Of a stretch of 64,000 bases of DNA, positions 56,090-64,000 are shown in pieces. The first letter of the stretch is position 1. Each line of letters starts with the position of its first letter. Source of the DNA: Simmondsia chinensis (Eukaryota; Streptophyta; Magnoliopsida; Caryophyllales; Simmondsiaceae); NCBI GenBank assembly GCA_018398585.1, contig JAGTTD010000007.1, forward strand, positions 8,707,320 through 8,771,319, in the 5' to 3' direction. The translations under genes and the position numbers were made by a program. A model generated the notes under the pieces. The model was not told the origin of the DNA. It saw only the letters and a program-made list of their open reading frames with translations, and did no database searches.

Positions 56090-56411
56090 TTCCCTTCCCC
56101 TTCAAGCCATCCTTGTCCTCAAGGATGAGATAACGGTATGTTATGATTCTTGTTCCGATCCCGGTTCGAGGAAAGTGTACCCTTGCCCATGTCTTCTTAG
56201 CCTTCTTGTTGAAGTCCCTCCGTGTGACCTTGATCTTGGCATGGTGAACTTGACATATTTTTGCCAGGCAACGAGTTGAAGATGTCTTATCCTGAGTTGT
56301 TGATCTTTCCCTTGGACCCGTGTGGTGCCGCGGTGCTGAACTCCTTAATGAATCAATGGTTTCCTGATTCTTTATCGACGTTTCTGATGCTTCTGACCAT
56401 GAAGTCCACAA
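56016..56411 (-). CDS. second ORF of RRM-element unit 2
   Basis: 131 codons, same product as 54373-54750 with a few substitutions and a different end inside the LTR. Open, but probably residual. Confidence 0.35.
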   Translation of the reverse strand: MWTSWSEASETSIKNQETIDSLRSSAPRHHTGPRERSTTQDKTSSTRCLAKICQVHHAKIKVTRRDFNKKAKKTWARVHFPRTGIGTRIITYRYLILEDKDGLKGKGMSCAWNILADIPEYSRIFYFGSFL

Positions 56412-57106
56412 ATCAACAAAAGAGGACTTAACCGCATTGTTATGTCATCACAACCCAATTCTTGAGATTGTAATGGACATTGTAGTACCGAATTCATAAG
56501 TAGCATCCCGGTTTTTGATTTTGAACTCATTGCCACTATGTCTTCATTAGTTATGATGTCAACATCGAAGTCATCTTCGAGTCCCAATGGATGAGGCTCA
56601 ATTTTTTCCTCAAGCATGGATTCTTCAACCAATTTACCCTCCTCAATGGTTATTATGTCTCCTTCCTCATCAGGGTTACCTTCGGTTTCCTCCATGATGG
56701 TTGATTCATCTGGTTTGTCCACAGTCCCCATCCTGAGGCCAATGACAGGATGGCCTAGGATGTGCGTACACTTGTTCAACTTCTCGTTTATGGAATTGAG
56801 ATTTGCTAGCACCTCCTCCAATTTCATTGCGATTTCCTTAAAGGGCTTGGAGAATCGAATGTCCATCATGCAACAATAGTTGTAGATGTTTCTTTCATTT
56901 AGCCATTTAAGTGCACTTTCCACTTCTTTCCTTGAATAAAAGGTCACAAAAGCTTCAACCCTCAAGGAAGTCATTGCGATGATTTCAATTTTATAAATCC
57001 GACCACAGGGAGATAAGAGTTGGTTGAGGACACTTGTGGTGATAGGATGGAGAAGCTTTGAAATCTTGACAACAAGTGTAGACTCCCAATCTTTTCTTGC
57101 GGCCAT
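56372..57106 (-). CDS. PTB-like RRM protein, unit 2 (C-terminally extended)
   Basis: 244 codons. The same RRM with changes (for example LHPITT, LLSPCG, NERNIYNYCC). The stop codon that ends the unit 1 frame after SSK is lost, so the frame runs about 48 residues further (through TGMLLMNSVLQC) and overlaps the second ORF in another frame. The RRM core remains open, so the copy is not obviously dead. Confidence 0.65.
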   Translation of the reverse strand: MAARKDWESTLVVKISKLLHPITTSVLNQLLSPCGRIYKIEIIAMTSLRVEAFVTFYSRKEVESALKWLNERNIYNYCCMMDIRFSKPFKEIAMKLEEVLANLNSINEKLNKCTHILGHPVIGLRMGTVDKPDESTIMEETEGNPDEEGDIITIEEGKLVEESMLEEKIEPHPLGLEDDFDVDIITNEDIVAMSSKSKTGMLLMNSVLQCPLQSQELGCDDITMRLSPLLLICGLHGQKHQKRR

Positions 57107-57281
57107 GTTGTACGGTCTTTTTTTTTTTTTTTTTTTTTGATTTTGTAATTGAGTTCCTTAGATCTCAAGGGAAATAAAATTGCAACGGGAATTTTTTTAT
57201 TTTTTTTTTATATGATAGTAATAAATGAAAAGGTAAAGGATAGTTTGAGCCTCCGATCGAAAGATAGCTCTGATACCACTT

Positions 57282-57751
57282 TTTCACAAACCCAAGGGTT
57301 GGTGACGGGAGATATTCACGAGGCTAGGCTCATGATGGAAAATAGAGGCTTAGAGTTGAGGTGAGAGAGAGAAATTGACTTAGAATTGAGATGAGAAGAG
57401 AAGGAGAGCTTGATGAGAAAGAATAAGAGGGAATAATAAGATGAGAAAGATAGAATAAATTCATATATTTCATTGCATTGGATAGATGATCATTACGTTC
57501 CTAATCACCTCTATTTATACTAAAATGCTAGTACATATTCAAAAAGGAAAATATATTTGAAATATCCTAATAAATCTAAAAATATTCTAAATATCTAAAA
57601 ATATCTAAAATATCTAAGTATCTAAATAAAATTAGAAAAATATCTAAATTATATAAAATATCTAAAATAAATCTGCATTATAGAAAACTACCAAAGTAGA
57701 AGATCCTAGAATATTCTGGAATATCTGCTAAGATATTCCATGCACATGACA
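57282..57751 (-). repeat. LTR 3 of the RRM element
   Basis: 470 bp, nearly identical to LTR 2. Confidence 0.88.
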
Positions 57752-58073
57752 TTCCCTTCCCCTTCAAGCCATCCTTGTTCTCAAGGATGAGATAACGGTA
57801 TGTTATGATTCTTGTTGCGATCCCGGTTCGAGGAAAGTGTACCCTTGCCCATGTCTTCTTAGCTTTCTTGTTGAAGTCCCTCCGTGTGACCTTGATCTTG
57901 GCATGGTGAACTTGACATATTTTTGCCAGGCAATGAGTTGAAGATGTCTTATCCTGAGTTGTTGATCTTTCCCTTGGACCCATGTGGTGCCGCGGTGCTG
58001 AACTCCTTAATGAATCAAGGGTTTCCTGAATCTTTATCGACGTTTCTGATGCTTCTGAACATGAAGTCCACAA
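57678..58073 (-). CDS. second ORF of RRM-element unit 3
   Basis: 131 codons, closely matching the unit 2 version. Confidence 0.35.
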   Translation of the reverse strand: MWTSCSEASETSIKIQETLDSLRSSAPRHHMGPRERSTTQDKTSSTHCLAKICQVHHAKIKVTRRDFNKKAKKTWARVHFPRTGIATRIITYRYLILENKDGLKGKGMSCAWNILADIPEYSRIFYFGSFL

Positions 58074-58177
58074 ATCAACAAAAGAGGACTTAACCGCATT
58101 GTTATGTCCTCACAACCCAATTCTTGAGATTGTAATGGACATTGTAGTACCGAATTCATAAGTAGCATCCCGGTTTC

Positions 58178-58768
58178 TTATTTTGAACTCATTGCCACTA
58201 TGTCTTCATTAGTTATGATGTCAACATCGAAGTCATCTTCAAGTCCCAATGGATGAGGCTCAGTTTTTTCCTCAAGCATGGATTCTTCAACCAATTTACC
58301 CTCCTCAATGGTTATTATGTCTCCTTCCTCATCAGGGTTACCTTCGGTTTCCTCCATGATGGTTGATTCATCTGGTTTGTCCACAGTCCCCACCCTGAGG
58401 CCAATGTCAGGATGGCCTAGGATGTGCGTACACTTGTTCAACTTCTCGTTCATGGAATTGAGATTTGCTAGCACCTCCTCCAATTTCATTGCGATTTCCT
58501 TAAAGGGCTTGGAGAATCAAAAGTCCATCATGCAACAATAGTCGTAGATGTTTCTTCCATTTAGCCATTTAAGTGCACTTTCCGCTTCTTTCCTTGAATA
58601 AAAGGTCACAAAAGCTTCAACCCTCAAGGAAGTCATTGCGATGATTTCAATTTTATAAATCCGACCATAGGGAGAGAAGAGTTGGTTGAGGACACTTGTG
58701 GTGATAGGATGGAGAAGCTTTGAAATCTTGACAACAAGTGTAGACTCCCAATCTTTTCTTGCGGCCAT
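58178..58768 (-). pseudogene. PTB-like RRM protein, unit 3 (one nonsense mutation)
   Basis: Same product as units 1 and 2, but the Arg codon in the last RRM strand (MDIRFS) is TGA at about 58514-58519, splitting the frame into 58517-58768 and 58178-58489. CGA to TGA is the change expected from deamination of a methylated CpG. All else is conserved. Confidence 0.75.
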
Positions 58769-58950
58769 GTTGTATGGTCTTTGTTATTTTTTTTGTTTTT
58801 TTGATTTGGTAATTGAGTTCTTTAGATCTCAAGGGAAATAAAATTGCAACGGAAAATTTTTTTTTTTTTTTTTTTTTGATATGATAGTAATAAATGAAAA
58901 TGTAAAGGATAGTTTGAGCCTCCGATCGAAAGATAGCTCTGATACCACTT

Positions 58951-59408
58951 TGTCACAAACCCAAGGGTTGGTGACGGGAGATATTCACGAGGCTAGGCTC
59001 ATGATGGAAAATAGAGGCTTAGAGTTGAGGTGAGAGAGAGAAATTGACTTAGAATTGAGATGAGAAGAGAAGGAGAGTTAGATGAGAAAGAATAAGAGGG
59101 AATAATAAGATGAGAAAGAATAAATTCATATATTTCATTGCATTGGATAGATGATCATTACATTCCTAAACACCTCTATTTATACTAAAATGCTAGTACA
59201 TATTCAAAAAGGAAAATATATGTGAAATATCCTAATAAATCTAAAAGTATTCTAAATATCTAAAAATATCTAAAATATCTAAGTATCTAAATAAAATTTG
59301 AAAAATATCTAAAATAAATCTGCATTATAGAAAACTACCAAAGTAGAAGATCCTAGAATATTCTAAAATATTCTGGAATATTTGCCAAGTTATTCCATGC
59401 ACATGACA
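58951..59408 (-). repeat. LTR 4 (outer 5' LTR) of the RRM element
   Basis: 458 bp, TGTCATGTGCATGG...GTTTGTGACA on the minus strand, followed by the unit 3 primer site. Confidence 0.88.
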
Positions 59409-60415
59409 CAGGGCCATATTAGGACTTGACCAAACTCTACAGTCCTCAATTTGTTCGTTGCTCCAAGTGAAAAAGTGGCCTTCAGAAGTCAAAGAAACAA
59501 GCTGAAGATTTGCAACACAGTGGGACAAATCTCGAGTATCACTATCTGAAACTGAATCACCCCCAACCCTGTCCAAAAAGTCAAGCACATCATTAAAATC
59601 ACCAATAATTAGCCAAGAAAGGGAGCACTTAGGACCCATAAAATGCAAGTCCTCCCAAAGAGGAACTCTTTTATCCATCCTATTGTATCCATAACAAAAT
59701 GATAAACAAATGCAGCCAAGATGTTGAAGCTCTTGGAAAGTCACCTCCATATGAGCCGACTAGGGGGAAACACCAAGGCAACGAGCATGAACAAAAGATG
59801 GATCCCGTAAAACCCGAATCCTACCCACATTCTCTTCCATGTAATTAGGAAGACAAGACCAATTTGGGAAAAAAACAGCCTAGTGCTCTCTGGACTTGCA
59901 TTCCTTTATTCGCGTTTCAAGAGCAACGCAAATACGAATAGACAATTTCAAAATAAAATGCCCAACTTCTAAGGCTTTGCAACCTTTTTTTATCCTTCTA
60001 ATATTCCAAGCTCCAATCACTAAAATTATTTAGAAGATGTATTTGCTTGCCTACTCTCAGCAACCGATGGAACCACATTCAAGACATTACTAGAAGAACT
60101 ATTATCACCCTCCAAATGAGAGGCATGAACTAGGATGGCAAAATAGTTTTGAGATGATCCCGGATCTACCGGCACATTCTCATCCCTCAAAGGCATCCGT
60201 TCACCTAAATGACCAACAATCTGTCCAGAATCAATAACAGGCAAAGCAACATCATGCTGCAACTTAACTGTCTGCCTAGGACTAATAGCCCCAAATCTAG
60301 GAATACTAGTTGTTTTCTTTTCAACCATAGTCCAACCTTGCTCAGAAACAACCTCACCTTGACCCTGTTCAAAGACAACCTCTCCCTAACCTTGCGGCTT
60401 AGTCACAACATCGCC

Positions 60416-60457
<42 letters not shown>

Positions 60458-60590
60458 ACCCCGGCCACCCGTCCTTAGGATATTTTGTTGAAGTATGTGA
60501 AACATCCCTATGCATAGTGCAATTTTTTGGAGCTCATTCATACCACATAGGCTAAGAAATAAACTCTCCATCTGGTAGAACAATATTTAG
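59409..60590 (-). pseudogene. L1-type LINE, ORF1 remnant and endonuclease (5' piece)
   Basis: On the minus strand, 60328-60026 is a Ser/Asn-rich tail with NYFAILVHASH, a common ending region before ORF2. ORF2 endonuclease follows: MEVTFQELQHLGCICLSFCY, PLWEDLHFM, the conserved LIIGDFNDVL (about 59610-59580), RVGGDSVSDSD and LVSLTSEGHFFTWSN (about 59490-59440). It breaks at 59413 at the CAGGG duplication. Stops lie between the two parts. Confidence 0.8.
60418..60457 (+). repeat. poly(C) run, 40 nt
   Basis: Uninterrupted C tract (poly G on the LINE-coding strand), followed by accccgg. Real length uncertain. Confidence 0.8.
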
Positions 60591-61616
60591 ATGCTAAAAT
60601 TAAAAAAATTATATTCATGTGTGGTATTCTTAATTCTATTTAAACTATTGTTCTACTAAAATTACTTTATAAATATAAATATAATGCTTTTTCCAATAAC
60701 TACAATATAAATATAATATATAATACTTTTTTATTTGAAAATACAAAACTTAATATTTAATATAGATGATCATTTAATACTTAATATACACATCAAACTT
60801 TGATCTAATGATATTTTTCATGTATTTAGAGTAAAATAAAGAAATTAAATAATCCTTAAAACTCAAAAATAACATAAACTTAATCCAACAACATTTATTA
60901 TACCTTCAATTTTACATATATTTTTCTTAAAATTAGTTATATATCTAATATCTAAATACAATAATTATTTTGTAACCACGGTATTTTTAAAAGTTAACTA
61001 GTTTTAACATATCTAAGATATAAGATTATATTTATTAATATGTTGTATTGAAAACATAATAAATTATATAATAATTATCTATACTCTAAAAAAATTTATA
61101 TGATATATGCACTTCTATGTTTTGTCATTTCAAGTAACTATACTATAATTTTTTTCTATATGATTTAACAATATAGACCTATTATTTTATAATTTTTAAT
61201 TTTTCTAAATATATACAAAAATTTTATCTAAAAATATGTTTCATTAGTTTAATTTAAAAATAAAAATGCTAAATAATCTTCTATACTCAAAAAGAATACA
61301 TAAATCTTTAGTCTAATAGTATTTATCATATTATTAGTAGATTAAAATTTAAATTAAGTAATTTAAATAATTATTTATGCTCAAATTATTTTTATTAAAA
61401 TTATTTTAGTTGATCACGCTAAAAGGCGAATACAATAAAATTTTAAAAATTAAATAAAGAGAAGAAAAGAAGATCTAGTAATGCGCAAACATTATATTTG
61501 CTATGGTCAATACATGAAAAAATTATATACACATTAGTTAGTGGCATCTCTAATTCTCATCTCAAATCCTAATTGCTCACTAAATCTCATGGTGCATCTT
61601 TAATAGGTGCATCAAT
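60591..61616. other. very AT-rich stretch, nothing recognised
   Basis: No coding, repeat or element end could be supported. Confidence 0.4.
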
Positions 61617-61864
61617 AATGATGCAACAATTAAGGTTGCATCCAAACAATTAGGGTTAGGGTTCGATAGACTGAAGAAAGAAAGTTAGATGAGAGAAAGA
61701 AATGGAAGAAGACGATGAGAGAAAGAGATGAGGTGGGGGAGTATTTTTTTCATTAACCTTCAAATGAATACAAAACCCCATATTTATACTTCTAAGCCAA
61801 GATTATTACATGTATTGAGAAATCCCCACACTAACAAATGACTAAAGTATTATTATACGTATCA
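61617..61864 (-). mobile_element. 3' LTR of the chromodomain gypsy element (left border uncertain)
   Basis: The right border is good: minus-strand polypurine ATGCGGGGGTAA then TGATACGTATAATAATAC at 61864. A candidate left end is TGATGCAAC at 61617 (minus ...GTTGCATCA, like the LTR at 319). The LTR may extend further left. Confidence 0.4.
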
Positions 61865-64000
61865 TTACCCCCGCATGAGAACATCCTTGTCCTCAAGGAA
61901 GAAAGGTAGGAAAACAAAGACGTAACTTGCAGTAGTGCTCCCAAGTCGCATCCTCAACAGCATGGTCCTTCCATTTGACAAGGATCTGGGTGGCAACGGC
62001 ATTGCAACGCTTAACAAGGCGCCGGTCCAGAATGACCTCGAGAACCCAGGGATTGCCCAGTAAATGAAGAAGAACGCTTGGGTGCCCCTTTGTGACTCTA
62101 ACCACGTGCCGGCGCAACTGCGAAACATGAAAAGTGGGATGAATTTTAACAGCGGCAAGAAAATCAAGAGTGTAAGTGACACATCCAACTTTAGCTATGA
62201 CACGGTAAGGACTAAAAAACTTCACAGGTAATTTAATATTCGAATGGCGTTGGACGGAGGATTGACGATAAGGTTATAACTTCAAATACACACAGTCGCC
62301 TACCGCAAATTCTCTCTCAGAACGATGGGCATCCGCGAGCTACTTCATACGCATTTAGGCTTGGAACAGATGATGCTTGAGTAGCTGGATGGCCTCTTCC
62401 CTTTCAACGAGACTGTGGTCCATGGCTTGGACCTTGGTTTCTCCCGAAATATATGGAATATGAAGAGGACTCTGACCATATAATATCTCGTAGGCATCGA
62501 CTGAATGGCCAAGTGGAAAGACGTGTTGTACCACCATTCGGCCATAGGAATAAATGTGGGCCGCGATGAAGGCATATCACAACAAAAACAACGTAAATAA
62601 GTCTCTAAACTGCAGCTAACCACTTTGGTTTTCTCGTCAATTTGAGGATGATACCCTAAGGACATATGTAAATCGACCCCAAGCACACGGAATAACTCCT
62701 TCCAAAGAAGACTAAGGAATACTGAATCCCGATCCAAGATAATTTTATGCGGTAGTCCATGTAAACAGAAAATGCAATCGAGAAATACCCGAGCAACAGT
62801 CTGGGAAGTATACGAATGTGTGAGCGGTATGAAGTGAGCGTATTTACTCAAACGGTCCACTACCACGAAAATGGAGTCGCGCCCATGGGACCACGGTAAA
62901 CCATCAATAAAGTCCATGGAAATGGAGCTCCAAACAGTTTTCAAAATTGGTAAAGGTTGCAAGAGCCTGGGAGAAGCGGCATTGTCGGACTTACAACGCT
63001 AACATATGGTGCATTCAAAAATAAATTTGTGAACATCACGACGCATACCCTTCCAATAAAATAAGCTACTCAACCTACAAAAAGTGACATCGACTCCCGA
63101 ATGACTATCGACCATTGAGGAGTGATATAATTCGAACATGTGGTGCCGAAGTGATGGGTCAAGCCCAGTGACCAAGCAGCCATAACGACACAGCTCATCG
63201 TTTTTCCAGGAAAAAGTCAAATGGGTTTTCCGATCTAACTTTAAGCCAATAATAAGTTTTTGCATTGAGGGATCCTGAGCCAAAGAAGCACGAATCTCAT
63301 CAAGCAACGGAGTATGGATGTTTGCAAGTAGTGCCCCAAGCTCGACGTTGGACGTGGGGAGGCGAGAGAGTGCGTCCGCGGCCTTATTCTCGCAACCCTT
63401 TGTTATACTCAATGGTATAAGAGAAACCCATAAGCTTGGACAATCAAGCCCGTTGCAACGGTGTATTCACTTTTTGGTCAAGTAAAAACTTGAGGCTTTA
63501 ATGGTCAATCCGAAGTATAAAATGACGATTGGCGAGATAATGCTTCCATTTCCAGACGGCAAGGACCACCGCCATTAATTCATGCTCGTACACAGACAAA
63601 CCAAACTTACTTAAGTATGCAATTGGATGATTTTCTTGCATCAACATAGCCCCAAGGCCTACATTTGAGGTATCCGTCCCAACAACAAAAGGGCGAGAAA
63701 AATCTAGTAAGGCAAGAATGGGAGCATGTGTAAAAGCGTGCTTAAGGGCATTGAAAGCTTTCTCGGCCCCAGCATTCCAACGAAAAGAGTCCCGTTTGAG
63801 TAGTTCTGTGAGAGGTTTGCTAATTTTGCCCTAATCACGAATGAACCGTTCGTAGTACCCAGCCAAACCAAGAAATCCTCATAATTGCTTGATATTGGAC
63901 AGTATTGACCAATCTCGAACGGCGTCAATCTTCGCGGTATCAATGGAAACCACACGTGCGGAGATACGGTGGCCTAAGTAATAAATGTCCTCAAGTAGAA
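61865..64000 (-). pseudogene. chromodomain Ty3/gypsy pol (RT end, RNase H, integrase, chromodomain)
   Basis: Minus strand, right to left: end of RT and RNase H (63990-63430; GLAGYYERFI, SKPLTELLKRDSFRWNAGA, FSRPFVVGTDTSN, YLSKFGLSVYEHELMAVVLA), AADALSRLP (63380), integrase zinc region (HHMFELYHSSMVDSHSG ... CTIC, 63140-63000), integrase core (62962-62345; SISMDFIDGLP with D1, HKIILDRDSVFLSLLW with D2). The expected Glu of the third motif is Lys (TKVVS, about 62625). A C-terminal SH3-like stretch and chromodomain (62225-61893; NPWVLEVILDRRLV, QILVKWKDHAVEDATWEHY) follow, a chromovirus feature (Reina/Tekay-like). Stops and frameshifts are present. It continues beyond the window. Confidence 0.88.

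Larger units (their letters stand above)
53949..59408 (-). mobile_element. non-autonomous LTR retrotransposon with captured PTB-like RRM, three-unit tandem array
   Basis: Four LTRs (53949-54428, 55621-56089, 57282-57751, 58951-59408) alternate with three internal regions (54429-55620, 56090-57281, 57752-58950), all on the minus strand. The whole array is flanked by one perfect 5-bp duplication, CAGGG (53944-53948 and 59409-59413), and ends in TGTCA...TGACA. Each internal region has a primer site TGGTATCAGAGC (55606-55617, 57267-57278, 58936-58947), a G/A-rich polypurine tract next to the 3' LTR, and the same two ORFs. No protease, RT, RNase H or integrase is encoded. A short 3' coding remnant resembles a chromovirus end. 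Confidence 0.88.

Noticed and set aside
60209..60478. plus-strand ORF ending in a poly-Pro run
   Set aside because: The proline run is just the C40 homopolymer; the coding strand here is the LINE minus strand.
1..64000. CRISPR arrays, bacterial operons, intact tRNA or rRNA genes
   Set aside because: None present; repeats are element-derived or microsatellites, and the only rRNA-like piece is the 5S fragment at 26850.

Overview
This is a stretch of a eudicot nuclear genome, AT-rich and dominated by transposable elements. Only one host gene is convincing: an intact single-exon ROH1/DUF793-family gene at 11617-12783 (+). No prokaryotic or organellar features were seen. The order or species cannot be fixed from the sequence.

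Left third (1-17 kb). Positions 1-2405 hold nested debris: the end of a Ty3/gypsy LTR, the LTR and gag start of a second gypsy element (LTR ends TGATGCAA/TTGCATCA), and two broken Ty1/copia fragments on opposite strands. From 5 to 17 kb there are small elements with readable ends: a tRNA-type SINE with 15-bp target duplications, a near-perfect 45-bp hairpin between 9-bp direct repeats, a hAT-like and a PIF/Harbinger-like MITE that both carry a GACCCGA-type satellite, a long-TIR element, and two members of another MITE family, one of them 42 bp past the ROH1 stop codon.

Middle (17-36.7 kb). A gypsy relic keeping only gag/protease sequence and an LTR lies on the minus strand (about 18.5-22.4 kb). 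It is followed by a complex of one Ty1/copia family with about 2.2-kb LTRs: a minus-strand copy broken in reverse transcriptase, a 5S rRNA fragment, a plus-strand RT/RNase H piece, an LTR, an internally deleted gag element with three tandem-repeat arrays in its leader, and a second LTR.

Right third (36.7-64 kb). A minus-strand L1-type LINE was hit twice. A Tork/Tnt1-like copia element (38086-53435, 5-bp duplication TATTC) sits in it, and a nearly complete Athila-like gypsy element (40138-50331) sits inside that copia element's RT domain. The second hit in the LINE (53949-59408, duplication CAGGG) is the most unusual object in the window: a non-autonomous LTR retrotransposon present as LTR-internal-LTR-internal-LTR-internal-LTR. 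Each internal region has a tRNA-iMet primer site, a polypurine tract and an ORF with a PTB-like RNA recognition motif that looks captured from a host splicing-factor gene. The window ends in a minus-strand chromodomain gypsy element (61865-64000) that shares an 18-nt 3'-terminal coding segment with this RRM element.

Nearly every retroelement coding region is broken by stops, frameshifts or deletions. Two exceptions are the RRM ORFs in units 1 and 2 of the tandem array.
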